From PSRI01 sp041484195 (lineage in GTDB: Bacteria; Bacteroidota; Bacteroidia; Chitinophagales; Chitinophagaceae), in assembly GCA_041484195.1 (NCBI GenBank), contig JBGPHC010000019.1:1-64000 (forward strand): a stretch of 64,000 bases of DNA, in the 5' to 3' direction. Both the position numbers and the translations under genes were made by a program. Position 1 is the stretch's first letter, and each line of letters starts with the position of its first letter. The notes under the pieces were generated by a model. That model had not been told where the DNA came from, did not search any database, and saw only the letters and a program-made list of their open reading frames with translations. Of the stretch, positions 43,501-51,547 are shown in pieces.

Positions 43501-44848
43501 CCCGGGATATACAGACAGCACCAAATTCCTCGGGCAGAACTGGAATAGTATGGCACCCGGACTCGATTTTGTTTTCGGGCGACAGCCAGACAGCAATTGG
43601 CTCAACCGAGCGGCAGGCGTGGGTCTCATTACACGGGATACACTACAGAATAACCTGTTCAGACAAACGTACGACCAGCAATTCAATGGCAACGCTCAAA
43701 TGGAACCGTTCAGGGACTTGCATATAGACCTTAACCTTACCAAGACTTTCAGCAAGACCTACAGCGAATTGTTCAGGGATACTTCATTCGGGAGCGGCAA
43801 ATTCAGTCATCTTAATCCATACGCAGGAGGGGGATTTAGTGTCAGCTATATTTCATTCCAGACCTTGTTCAGAAAATTTAATCCAAATACGATCAGTGAA
43901 ACTTTCAAGCAATTTCAGAATAACAGGGAGATCCTTTCTGCCAGGTTGGGGAAGCTCAATCCCTATAGTCAGGTAGTGGGCAGCGATGGTTATTATCAGG
44001 GTTATGGAAGATATGCCCAGGACGTGCTGATTCCGGCATTCATCGCCGCCTATACCGATAAGGATCCAAATTCTGTTTCTCTTTTAAAAACGGGAGGCCC
44101 TATTGTGAAATCAAATCCATTCTCCGGATATCTGCCTAAGCCCAATTGGCGTATTTCGTATTCGGGACTGACCACTATTCCCGGGCTTCAAAAATTATTC
44201 ACCAGTTTTACGCTGAACCATGCATACAACAGTACGCTGAGCATGAATTCATTCAATTCGGCACTGCTATTCCAGGACAGGTTTGCCCTGGGGTATCCTT
44301 CGTTCATTGATACGATTTCAAACAATTTCATTCCTTATTTCCTGGTGCCGAATATCACCATCCAGGAACAGTTCAATCCATTGCTGGGAATTGATTTTTC
44401 AATGACCAACCAATTCAGTTTTCGGTTTGAATATATAAAGAGCCGCACACTAAGCCTGAGCCTTATTGACTACCAACTGAGTGAAGTACGTTCGACAGGG
44501 ATAAATCTGAATGCATCCTGGCGAAAGAGGGGATTCCCCCTGCCCTTCAAAGTGAAGATGGGAAGAAAGGAGGCAAGCAGTAAGCTGGAGAACGATATTA
44601 AGTTTGTGATGGATTTTAGCATACGCGATGACGTTACCTCCAACAGCAGGCTGGACCAAAGCAATGCCTTTGCCACGAACGGCCAAAAAGTGATCATCAT
44701 CAGTCCTTCCATTGACTATGTGCTTAGCAACCGTCTGCAGCTCAAACTCTATTTCGATCAGCAAAGGCGGAACCCCTATGTTTCGTCTTCGGCTCCTTCA
44801 GTGAATACCAGGGCAGGCCTGCAGATCACAATCTCACTTGCTCCATAG
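37598..44848 (+). CDS. sprA: SprA, giant T9SS outer-membrane translocon
   Basis: Outer-membrane protein of 2416 aa. SprA forms the very large beta-barrel through which type IX secretion cargo passes. Signal peptide of about 28 residues (ITVCIAAGLLLSLPALAL). It has the typical N-terminal region (SLLRPKLQADSDLFNRLFG, VTVTTGYQGQNIKNPTLPERARKNGGFDFDM) and long stretches of alternating beta strands. Length is in the normal 2300-2500 range. The frame has no ATG near its start: TTG at 37598 is the only plausible start between an in-frame stop (37565) and the signal peptide. It is probably transcribed with ruvA. Confidence 0.95.
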   Translation: MTLKYLKISFITVCIAAGLLLSLPALALPHPAPGYYQERDTGLPAKKDTLRFPIEDRRGDPFSYPKKNVFDLKDPSNIKDSIIYDPREKQYYIIEKIGNNYYRKPTYLTFDEFLRLQSQKQENDYFRSRANTISLLNRSLLRPKLQADSDLFNRLFGNGKVDIRPQGNVTVTTGYQGQNIKNPTLPERARKNGGFDFDMGANINVIGSVGDKLKLPISYNTTSTFDWENQLKLEYTGRDDEIIKKIEMGNTSFASKGSLIPGAQSLFGIKTQLQFGELYVTSVFATQKSQRQSKALQGGASTSQISVRADDYDENRNFLLAQYFRDHYNSAMKNLPVVTSQVQVLRMEVWVTNRTGATVDTRDIVGLMDLGENTPYGPWIGTGSNLSSNNANNLYSTILGNPASREPASAVSTLVGMGLRQVQDFEKTYARKLDSSQYTYNKQVGYLSLRAPLQSDEVLAVAFQYTYNGRVYQVGEFSQDVPVDSSSGVQKVLFLKLLKATSARTNLPIWKLMMKNIYTLKSDNGDYLTSLDPVGFQLNVMYEEPGGGVKRYLPEGNQAGVPLLTLLNLDRLNNQADPQPDGVFDYLEGFTVVSNQAQIIFPVLEPFGRDLEFAFNDPTLRQKYIYYPLYDTIKAIAQTYANLDRFVMKGVAKSTGVQSEISLNAFNIPQGSVTVTGGGRTLQENVDYVIDYNLGTLKIINQAILNSGIPVNVQFENQATYGLQQRNYLGLRMDYLANKHLSLGATAVRLSERPYFTKMNYGEDPIRNTMLGADFSYHNEIPRLNRLLDKLPFYTPQGTSSITAFGEAAKMDPGHPPQIGKGRNGLIYIDDFEGSKASIDLRFPLISWALASTPSGATDKLGNLLFPEADLYNDLSYGMNRAKLAWYNIEPVLQEKKNSSNPLRNNLAELSDPRVRAVSNAEIFPERTPDFGQNQLVTFDLAYYPTDKGPYNYSVNNVDANGKLLNPKTRWGGLMRAIDQTDFETSNIEFIEFWLLDPFIKNTDPAGGELYFNLGNVSEDILKDSRRFYENGLPTPKIPAQTDTSIWGKAPRNPTQVTQAFSNDPADRPFQDVGLDGENDDSERVSRAQYLNDLQSTFGAGSKAYQDAEEDPSADNFRYYRDPAYDDQGTGILGRYKNFNSPQGNSPVSSANSQFSSAATLYPDAEDLNHDNTLNENEEYFQYRVEIKPSADPEMQIGQNFIVDRKVVGVQLADGSKENQTWYQFRIPINEYDKKVGNIPDFKSIRFIRMFLTGFQDSTVMRFAKLDLVRNQWRRFTYDLDTAGQYKPIDVNGPTSFNVSAVNIEENDKRQPIPYIIPPGIERVQSLSNGGINILQNEQSMSLQICNLPDGEARSVFKTFNLDLRQYRRLLMFLHAESVAGQPPVDGKIDAVIRIGNDFISNFYEIRIPIKVTPLGLGIYADTTVWPAQNNLDFDLGTLEQVKAERNLQLFNPNNIYHKVVDGRTYSVIGNPNLGEVKGILIGVENPKDLTAAPVCSEVWIDELRLAELDEKGGWASLGRMDLNLADLGNLTISANTHSVGFGTLEQGVNERAKDNFVQIDAATNLQLGKLLPKSLGLEIPFYASYSQTTSTPEFDPYDQDIKLTDKIKTATNTKEKDSIRTSAIDITTIKTINFTNVRKTQPAGKKQRIWSISNFDLSYSYTSIQQHNPLIENNEIKKYRGGVGYNYIGQAKPWEPFRKLIKAKTRWLDLIKDFNINFTPSLIGVRWDVNRQFGALRPREVYVPGTLPDTFKIPETYDKFFTFDRRYSYRWDLSRSFNFDFEAVNNSRMDEPAGRLDSKAKKDTVRNNFLKGGRNVLYNQRADFTYNLPTAKFPLLDWTTASLTYKTTYSWIGASRLAISLGNAIQNSNAKAATVALDLNRLYSKFRILRAIDQRGAPGVTQLPKVIPPLPGDPRAKTDTTKNKNQKPKKDPNKLPVLNGFTKTIGKILTSLKQVTFNYSDGATTFLPGYTDSTKFLGQNWNSMAPGLDFVFGRQPDSNWLNRAAGVGLITRDTLQNNLFRQTYDQQFNGNAQMEPFRDLHIDLNLTKTFSKTYSELFRDTSFGSGKFSHLNPYAGGGFSVSYISFQTLFRKFNPNTISETFKQFQNNREILSARLGKLNPYSQVVGSDGYYQGYGRYAQDVLIPAFIAAYTDKDPNSVSLLKTGGPIVKSNPFSGYLPKPNWRISYSGLTTIPGLQKLFTSFTLNHAYNSTLSMNSFNSALLFQDRFALGYPSFIDTISNNFIPYFLVPNITIQEQFNPLLGIDFSMTNQFSFRFEYIKSRTLSLSLIDYQLSEVRSTGINLNASWRKRGFPLPFKVKMGRKEASSKLENDIKFVMDFSIRDDVTSNSRLDQSNAFATNGQKVIIISPSIDYVLSNRLQLKLYFDQQRRNPYVSSSAPSVNTRAGLQITISLAP

Positions 44849-44996
44849 GCTACTGGATTTTGGTGACCATTCCATCGTTCTAGTCTTCTGACAATACAAT
44901 TTGTTTTTTCAGAGAGCAGGAGACCTGTTAATTTTTTGATGAGATTATTCAAGCCGGGTAATGGTACGCCATCGGGGATTTTATTGCAGTGGAAAC

Positions 44997-45024
44997 AAAA
45001 ATCCCCACCTTGAATGGCGGGGAT
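44997..45024 (-). terminator. Terminator of the exported unknown at 45061
   Basis: On the minus strand, arms ATCCCCGCC/GGTGGGGAT (45016-45024 and 45001-45009, one mismatch) form a hairpin followed by TTTTTG. It may also stop transcripts coming from sprA. Confidence 0.7.
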
Positions 45025-45060
45025 CAGAGGTTGTGATTTCCAGATCGAATTCGGTTAGAA

Positions 45061-45561
45061 TTATTTATTAAGTGCCTGCGGGTCTGTAGTTTTTTTGAAT
45101 AGCATCACGTATCCGCAGAGATTCTTTTTTTGCTTATTGTTTACCTGTACCGGTTTGATCATGTGGTATTCAGACATTTTGGGGATATATGAGTAGCTGA
45201 TCACATTGCCATCAACATCGCCCCATCTCTTTTTCTGATACACCACCTGTTTCTCGCTGTAATCATACATTCGCACTTCATAGGTATTTGAATTGATATC
45301 GCCGATAAATACAACATGGTACCAGGTGCCTTCAGTCAGCGGAACAATGATGGGAAGTTCGTATTCGCTCTCCATGGTTACGGAAGCTTCACGCATGACC
45401 ACAAATCCACCTGCGGCGAGAAGATGCCTGAGACTGTCGGCTTCTCTTTTGATCATTTCGTTATCGCATGGGCTATTAAGAATATGATCGTCTTGAGCAT
45501 TCACCGATAAAACTCCGGCAAAACACAAAGCCAGCATTGAAGCACAGACTGATTTTTTCAT
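45061..45561 (-). CDS. Exported protein of unknown function
   Basis: Protein of 166 aa with a clear signal peptide (SVCASMLALCFAGVLSVNAQ, cleavage near residue 22). The mature part is about 143 aa and strand-rich (GTWYHVVFIGDINSNTYEVRMYDYSEKQVVYQKK). It has two Cys residues (one near 32, one near 149) that could form a disulfide. No family recognised. It stands alone with its own terminator and probably stays in the periplasm. Confidence 0.75.
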   Translation of the reverse strand: MKKSVCASMLALCFAGVLSVNAQDDHILNSPCDNEMIKREADSLRHLLAAGGFVVMREASVTMESEYELPIIVPLTEGTWYHVVFIGDINSNTYEVRMYDYSEKQVVYQKKRWGDVDGNVISYSYIPKMSEYHMIKPVQVNNKQKKNLCGYVMLFKKTTDPQALNK

Positions 45562-45723
45562 AGATATGAAATTTATAAAGAGAAACGGACAGGGCTGATG
45601 ATTGGTTGCTCAATGAGTTTATTTCAGTTCGCACACCTTCAAAAATCCCTTCAAATACTCATTAGGGAATAGTCTTATCCCTGGTTTTGAGACCAGTAAT
45701 TCAACGCAAATATGCTGCCGAAA

Positions 45724-46482
45724 TTATCTTTTAAACAAATAAAAGGAATTGGCCTGCTGGGTACTGGTGAGAACCAGCTCATTAATGCAAACATGTGCTG
45801 GGAGGCCCGCGCAGTAGAATACCACATTAGCAACGTCTTCGGCCTTAAGCGGTTTAAAACCTTCATAAACTGAGGCTGCTTTTTCTGCATCACCTTTGAA
45901 ACGAATCATTGAAAATTCGGTTTCTGCGGCCCCCGGATGAATGGCAGTGACCTTGATCTGGTGCCTGAGCAGGTCAATTCTCATGGCCTGGCTGATTGCT
46001 GCAACAGCAAATTTGCTGGCGCAATAGGTGTTTCCTTTTTCATAAACTTCTTTACCAGCAGTTGAGCCAATATTGATAATATGCCCCGATCTCCTGGAAA
46101 TCATGGCTGGCAAAATCGCTCTTGAAACATACAGTAATCCTTTTAGATTGGTATCAATCATGGTATCCCAGTCGTCGAGCTGGGCCTCGTCAAAATAGTC
46201 TCTGCCCAGGGCCAGGCCCGCGTTGTTCACCAATATGTCAATCGATTTCCAGCTTTCAGGCAATGACTGTATCGATTTGAAAACTGATTTTCTGTCACGC
46301 ACATCGAAAGCAAGCGTTTGCACTTTCACCCCATGCTTGGATTCAAGCTGTTTTTTCAACGCTTCGAGTCTTTCTGTTCTTCTGGCGTTAATGATGAGAT
46401 GATAGCCTGCTTCCGCGAATTTTTCAGCGCATGCTTTCCCGAATCCGGAACTGGCTCCCGTGATAAAGACTATTTTGCTCAT
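45724..46482 (-). CDS. Short-chain dehydrogenase/reductase (YdfG-like)
   Basis: NAD(P)-dependent oxidoreductase of 252 aa. Nucleotide-binding TGASSGFGKACAEKF at 7-21, an Arg pair after strand 2 (INARRTERL) favouring NADPH, NNAG at about 89, and catalytic Ser/Tyr/Lys with YCASKFA (about 154-160). The sequence resembles the serine 3-dehydrogenase/malonic semialdehyde reductase branch (YdfG). The substrate is not certain. The gene is not in an evident operon. Confidence 0.9.
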   Translation of the reverse strand: MSKIVFITGASSGFGKACAEKFAEAGYHLIINARRTERLEALKKQLESKHGVKVQTLAFDVRDRKSVFKSIQSLPESWKSIDILVNNAGLALGRDYFDEAQLDDWDTMIDTNLKGLLYVSRAILPAMISRRSGHIINIGSTAGKEVYEKGNTYCASKFAVAAISQAMRIDLLRHQIKVTAIHPGAAETEFSMIRFKGDAEKAASVYEGFKPLKAEDVANVVFYCAGLPAHVCINELVLTSTQQANSFYLFKR

Positions 46483-46660
46483 GAATGCGAGGTTTTGGAG
46501 AAAGCAATGTTAGTGAAAAAGCTGCAAAAAAAGGGAGTAGGATCCGGGTCTTTCTGCGCGAACAGATGACGTTTCAAAGTAGAATATTCAGAGGAATGGA
46601 TGGCGGTAATGGCGGATCCGGGTTCACCAACTGTGGTAAAACATTCATTTCAATGAAGGG

Positions 46661-49282
46661 TCATCTGATTAGAGTAACAGTCCCCTTTTTTTGTACTAAT
46701 TTGCCCAGGTAATCTACTCCCCTCACTCTCCATACAAATGTATCGGTGCCCTGTTCTTTCCCGCCAACGGTTCCGTCCCATCCAATTCTGGGATTGGTGG
46801 TAGTGAATACCAGTTGTCCCCAGCGGTTGTACACTGAAAAATAATCGAATTCTTTGATCCCTACTGGAATGGCCCTGAAGATATCATTCTTACCATCATG
46901 GTTAGGTGTAAATGCAGTCGGTACAAAAATGTCCGGCGCAGTCTTAAATATCCGCACTGTCATGGTATCATAGGCGAAGCAGCCTTCAATGGTACTCACT
47001 TTTACAACATAGGTAATGCTGTCTCCGGGATCGGAAACAAAAGTGGCTATAGGATCCTGTATGTTGGGGTTGTTCAGCCATGCTGGTGGAGACCACTCAT
47101 AAAATTCTGCTCCCGTAGCAAATAATTGAAGCGGTTGATTAAGGACTGCGGCCGTATCACCGCCGGCATTTGCCGGAATAGGAGGGATCACTCTCACGAA
47201 TACAGGCTCATTGGTTGGTTTGGGGCAGCCCAAGGTATCAGTTACACTAACCACATAATTTGTGGACACCAGGGGACCCACTATGGGATTGGGGATGGAA
47301 GTACTGCTGATTGCATAGGGAGGCGTCCATCTGTAAAAAGCTCCTCCGTTTGAGAATAGCTGAATCCTGTCACCATAACAAATGGCCGTATCATTACTGG
47401 CCCTGACCAGTGGATAGGGTACAGTATTAATGGCCACATTATCACTCGCAAAACACTTACCTATATACGCAGTTACGCTGTATAAAGTGGGGCCCAGGGG
47501 AGTAGCCAGGGGGTTCTTAATATTCGGGTCATTGAGCGTCGCCGCCGGAATCCACACGAATTTCAATCCGTCGCTGAATGGTGTCAACATCATTGTATCG
47601 GTCAGGCAGATGGTAGTATCAGGACCTGCACTGAGGGTGACAAAACTTACCACATTAACCCTTACGGTGTCTATACTTGTGCATCCGGGTACCGTTGTTA
47701 GACTTACGGTGTAAGTAGTGGTAATATCCGGACTTACCAGGATATCAGGGCCAATGAGTGTATTGATAGCATAGTTAGGGGACCAGGTGTAAGATCCTGG
47801 TGGTCCTTTGGCTGAGAGTGCAACGGTGTCTATATCACAGATGAGAGTGTCATTTGGTGGGAACAGTAATGGTCGGGCACGTACGGTAATATTTTCCGCG
47901 ACAGTGTCCCTGCATCCCTTACTATTAGTTACGATGAAACGCACATTAAAAGTGCCTGTATCGGTATAGGTAAACTGCGGATTTTGCAAGTGGGAAGTAT
48001 CATATGTTTGATTGGTGACTCCAAAATCCCATCCCCATGTATCCACAATTCCATATTTTGTTTTGGTGGTATCTGTGAATTGCAAAGCCACATTCTTGCA
48101 TCCCTCACTCACCACGAAGCCTGGAAAAAATCCCGGAAAAACTTTGGCAAGTGTATAAGCGGTGTCTGAGCAATCAAGTCCCCTGTTGGTGATCAGCATC
48201 ACTCTATAAACACCCGTATCGGGGAAAGTAAATGTCGGTTTCTGAAGAACGGAAGTATCGTTGGTTTGAGTGGTGACTCCGAAATCCCAGAAATAAGTGG
48301 TGATCAGGGGACTATTGCTCCTGTTCTGAAAAGTTAGTGTAAAGCCATCGCAGCTAATATATTCGGGTTGAAGGGAAGCCGCTGCAACTGAACATTCTGC
48401 CACTTTGATCTGGAGGTCTTTTCGGTGTACGTTGATCAGCAATCCGTTCCTGTATTCACCCACACAAACTGTAACGATATAGATTCCTGCGGCCGGAGCA
48501 ATTCCTGACAATTTCCCCGTCGAATGGTCCAGTGTAACATTTGCGCCCATAGGAAATGTTGCAGAAAAACCAAATGTATAGGGGACAAAAAGATAAGGAG
48601 GAGGATTTGCACTAATTGGCTGGGGATCGATGGTGCTGGCTCCCAGGTAGGCGCCACATAAATTATAAGTCAATGAATCGTGATCAGGATCCATTGCGCC
48701 AAAATCGTACACGAAGGGATTGCCTTCACAAATGATTACCGTATCCTTTCCGAGGAAATGCGCACTGCTGTTTTGGGGTGCGGTGGAAAGAACACTGGTT
48801 CCGGGAATATTTGCAGTATAGGTTGCGCCTATTTGGTCAGAACCGGAAATATTGCTGATGTTCTCAATCCGGCAACATCTCTGGTAAGATATCGTGTATC
48901 CATAGAGAGCCGCCGGCAGTTCAACCATAAAGGTATATATGCCCACCTGGTAACATACTATGGGTGGGTTATCAATACATTTTCCAGGGTTTGTGAGGTT
49001 CAGCACATCTACCCTGCCCTTCTGAACACTGAATGTGCCGTAAAGTGTTGGATTGGAAGAACTGTTCCATTGGTAGATGGAAATCGCCGCTTGGTCATCC
49101 AACTGGGCGCCGGTTGAATTGCAATCGCGGTAGAGTTTGAGGGTGATTTGGTACTTGTAACTATTGGGTGCCGTGCCTGTTCCTATATACGTGTAATACA
49201 ACTCACCTCCGGTAATATGCCTGGCAATTGCAGTAGAGTACAGACCAATGAAAATAGCTATGGTGAGCAAATATTTTTTCAC
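46661..49282 (-). CDS. T9SS cargo with PKD domains and gliding-motility C-terminal domain
   Basis: Secreted surface protein of 873 aa. It has a signal peptide (1-20), an N-terminal domain with YQRCCRIENISN, and two PKD domains with WDFG (near 335 and 415). Four tandem Ig-like repeats of about 75-90 residues follow, each opening NDT/PDT ... C and containing W-x-P (about 475-785). The end is a gliding-type sorting domain (FVPTAFTPNHDGKNDIFR ... YFSVYNRWGQLVF ... WDGT), so it should leave through SprA. The start is GTG, 1 nt after the hydrolase stop; no ATG fits. It is the last gene of a tight three-gene operon. Confidence 0.92.
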   Translation of the reverse strand: MKKYLLTIAIFIGLYSTAIARHITGGELYYTYIGTGTAPNSYKYQITLKLYRDCNSTGAQLDDQAAISIYQWNSSSNPTLYGTFSVQKGRVDVLNLTNPGKCIDNPPIVCYQVGIYTFMVELPAALYGYTISYQRCCRIENISNISGSDQIGATYTANIPGTSVLSTAPQNSSAHFLGKDTVIICEGNPFVYDFGAMDPDHDSLTYNLCGAYLGASTIDPQPISANPPPYLFVPYTFGFSATFPMGANVTLDHSTGKLSGIAPAAGIYIVTVCVGEYRNGLLINVHRKDLQIKVAECSVAAASLQPEYISCDGFTLTFQNRSNSPLITTYFWDFGVTTQTNDTSVLQKPTFTFPDTGVYRVMLITNRGLDCSDTAYTLAKVFPGFFPGFVVSEGCKNVALQFTDTTKTKYGIVDTWGWDFGVTNQTYDTSHLQNPQFTYTDTGTFNVRFIVTNSKGCRDTVAENITVRARPLLFPPNDTLICDIDTVALSAKGPPGSYTWSPNYAINTLIGPDILVSPDITTTYTVSLTTVPGCTSIDTVRVNVVSFVTLSAGPDTTICLTDTMMLTPFSDGLKFVWIPAATLNDPNIKNPLATPLGPTLYSVTAYIGKCFASDNVAINTVPYPLVRASNDTAICYGDRIQLFSNGGAFYRWTPPYAISSTSIPNPIVGPLVSTNYVVSVTDTLGCPKPTNEPVFVRVIPPIPANAGGDTAAVLNQPLQLFATGAEFYEWSPPAWLNNPNIQDPIATFVSDPGDSITYVVKVSTIEGCFAYDTMTVRIFKTAPDIFVPTAFTPNHDGKNDIFRAIPVGIKEFDYFSVYNRWGQLVFTTTNPRIGWDGTVGGKEQGTDTFVWRVRGVDYLGKLVQKKGTVTLIR

Positions 49283-49283
49283 A

Positions 49284-50147
49284 TCAGGTATCGTTTACCA
49301 GGTTGAGGTATTTCAATATAGCATTATTGGATTGATCTATATCTTCCCACATACCCATATGTGCAACACCGGGAAGTATTGAAATCAACGATAAATCGGG
49401 AATCTGGCATTGGCTTAAGCTCTCTTGTAAAATTACACTTTTATCATCTTCACCTATAATAAACAATATTGGCTTCCTGAATATTGTGAGAACCCCTGTC
49501 CGGTCAGGTCGGTTGAGCATTGCTTCATAATATTGTACGAGGGTTTCGGCCGAAAAGTTGGCTCCGGCGGCGATCAGGGCCCCTATTTTGCCAGGCTGTT
49601 CAAGTCTGAATTTTTCTGCAAATAAATTGGGAATGGATTGTTTCAGAAAAGCTTGTCCACCTTGCCGCCAGATGAATTCAATCGCTTTAGTTCTAATGGC
49701 CTTCTTTTCATCACTGTCGGCATAAGCAGTGGAATGAAACAGCCCAAATCCATCTAATAATCCGGGATATTTTTCGGCAAAGGCCAGGGTAATATACCCT
49801 CCCATGCTGTGGCCAATCATAACACAGATATTAATTTCTTCAACGTCCAGGATAGTTTTGATTAGATCGGCATAGTAATCCATTGAAGGATAAACCGACA
49901 CTGAATTTGCAGGCACAGGACTTGTTGAATCTATTTTCAGGATTCCTCGAATGTGAGAGACAGGCACTGATTTCCCGCTTCCCGGGAGGTCAGGTATGAT
50001 GAGATTGAACCGGGATTCCAAGAATAATATTTGATTCTCCCAGATAGTACCATCTTCTCCAAAACCGTGCACCAAAATGATAGGTTGTCCATGACCGATA
50101 TTACGATAGTAAATGTCTGTTCCGCCAAATGTGGTCCGCTTATCCAT
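49284..50147 (-). CDS. Alpha/beta hydrolase
   Basis: Hydrolase of 287 aa. Oxyanion strand IILVHGFGEDGTIWENQ (about 23-39), nucleophile Ser in MIGHSMGGY (about 113), acid in FIIGEDDKSV and His in PGVAHMGMWED near the C terminus. The catalytic triad appears complete, and there is no signal peptide. The closest type is the BioH/ester hydrolase group; the substrate is unknown. The frame extends to 50357, but the ATG at 50147 is 5 nt behind the DUF4105 stop and starts the hydrolase core properly. Confidence 0.9.
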   Translation of the reverse strand: MDKRTTFGGTDIYYRNIGHGQPIILVHGFGEDGTIWENQILFLESRFNLIIPDLPGSGKSVPVSHIRGILKIDSTSPVPANSVSVYPSMDYYADLIKTILDVEEINICVMIGHSMGGYITLAFAEKYPGLLDGFGLFHSTAYADSDEKKAIRTKAIEFIWRQGGQAFLKQSIPNLFAEKFRLEQPGKIGALIAAGANFSAETLVQYYEAMLNRPDRTGVLTIFRKPILFIIGEDDKSVILQESLSQCQIPDLSLISILPGVAHMGMWEDIDQSNNAILKYLNLVNDT

Positions 50148-50152
50148 CGGTA

Positions 50153-51364
50153 TTATCCCTTTTTGTAAATCGACCAACTTCGCCAGGACAAAAGTATTAC
50201 AATGGGCAGTAAGGCAATATTCAGCCTTTGGGGAAGCAGGAACCAGGAAAATAGAACTAAGAGGGCCAGGATCATCGCGAAGAGCCAGTATCTTTTCACC
50301 CATTTTTTCCTGGAAGGGATTAAGAAAGCTGCTATCAGATGCGGGGGAAATGCCCAAAGTAAATTGTAGTTATTTCGGCATACAGTATGATCTGTGCCCA
50401 GCCACATGAAGAGTATGGTGCTGCCCACCAGACCGGTTGCGAAAAATAGCAGAAAATCGAAAATCGGGGACAATTTTCTGGTCCAGGAAAAATTAAGAAT
50501 ATTCAATGCGACCATGATTAGCAGTAGCACATTGAATGCGATGGCTGGCGTGATCAAAGATGCGCCCGTTTCAGGCATGGGAGAAGCCGCGTACAAAACT
50601 GTTTTTTTCGAAACCAAATTCTTGCTCCCTATGTTGGAATTGTCGAATCCCTTTTCCAGGTAATCAGGCAGGAAGTTAGACTCAAGATTGGTCATGGGTC
50701 TATCGATCCGGCTGCCCAGCAGGATATCGATGCCCAGCCAACTCCAGTACATTTTATTTTGAATCAGGTAGAAACGAATCAGGTCGCGGAAACTGGTCCG
50801 CGGCGATGGGAGAACATTTGATGTATAGATAGGGCTATCAAGATTTTTTGCAATGATCTCATAGGGTCTTGTGGAACAATTGTCAAAAAGGAAATCGTAT
50901 TTGTAGAATTTATTCTCTCCCATGGAATTGGTCACAAGAGCCAGTTTGAGCCTGGTTTTTTCCCCGCAATTAAGGTTGAGTTCCTGCTCCCTGATGCTTC
51001 GCTGATAGTATTCATACTCTCGCATGAAATCCGGGAAATCATCAACCGAAAGAAAATATTTCAGATCCTCTCCACCTTTTATGAATTTCACATAGAATGC
51101 AGTAGGATCGCTGAAATCAAATGTGCCATAATTGTAAATCCTGTCGCTGCCTTCCGTGCTGTCGACCACCCTGATTGCAGAATGTCCGAATGTGGTGTAC
51201 AAATCTTCTCCCGGATCGCAGGTGAGCAGACTGATCCGCAGTCTACAATTCAGGGCTGACAGTTGTGTGCTGTCTAATGTAGGTTGGGAATAGCCTGACT
51301 GGAATTGAAAACCAGCCAGAAATATTACGAACAGCGGGATTATTCTTAATGGCTTAAAATACAT
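50153..51364 (-). CDS. DUF4105 (Lnb N-terminal-type) membrane protein
   Basis: Protein of 403 aa with signal peptide (LFVIFLAGFQFQSGYS), an exported DUF4105 domain (about 35-250) and five transmembrane helices (about 275-400). In the domain, His61 (TTFGHSAIRV) and Cys163 (LFDNCSTRPYE) are placed as in permuted papain-like (NlpC/P60-related) enzymes, so an acyl- or peptide-cleaving activity is possible; this is inference. It heads an operon with the hydrolase and the T9SS cargo gene. Confidence 0.87.
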   Translation of the reverse strand: MYFKPLRIIPLFVIFLAGFQFQSGYSQPTLDSTQLSALNCRLRISLLTCDPGEDLYTTFGHSAIRVVDSTEGSDRIYNYGTFDFSDPTAFYVKFIKGGEDLKYFLSVDDFPDFMREYEYYQRSIREQELNLNCGEKTRLKLALVTNSMGENKFYKYDFLFDNCSTRPYEIIAKNLDSPIYTSNVLPSPRTSFRDLIRFYLIQNKMYWSWLGIDILLGSRIDRPMTNLESNFLPDYLEKGFDNSNIGSKNLVSKKTVLYAASPMPETGASLITPAIAFNVLLLIMVALNILNFSWTRKLSPIFDFLLFFATGLVGSTILFMWLGTDHTVCRNNYNLLWAFPPHLIAAFLIPSRKKWVKRYWLFAMILALLVLFSWFLLPQRLNIALLPIVILLSWRSWSIYKKG

Positions 51365-51547
51365 GCGGACAATTTACAAAATATACTGTTTGAAGATCAG
51401 GGATCATTGATCGGATGTTTTAAATAAGGGATCTGCTATCCGGATCCGTTATCGGGATGAGAATGAAGTGGAGAAGAAGCTAATCAGTCCTTGTAAAATG
51501 CATTCGAAGATTGTCAATATTAAAAAGCTGAAATGATCGGGATCCAG

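Noticed and set aside
49284..50357. 357-codon version of the hydrolase
   Set aside because: The N-terminal 70 residues overlap the DUF4105 gene and do not resemble the family; the ATG at 50147 is the natural start.
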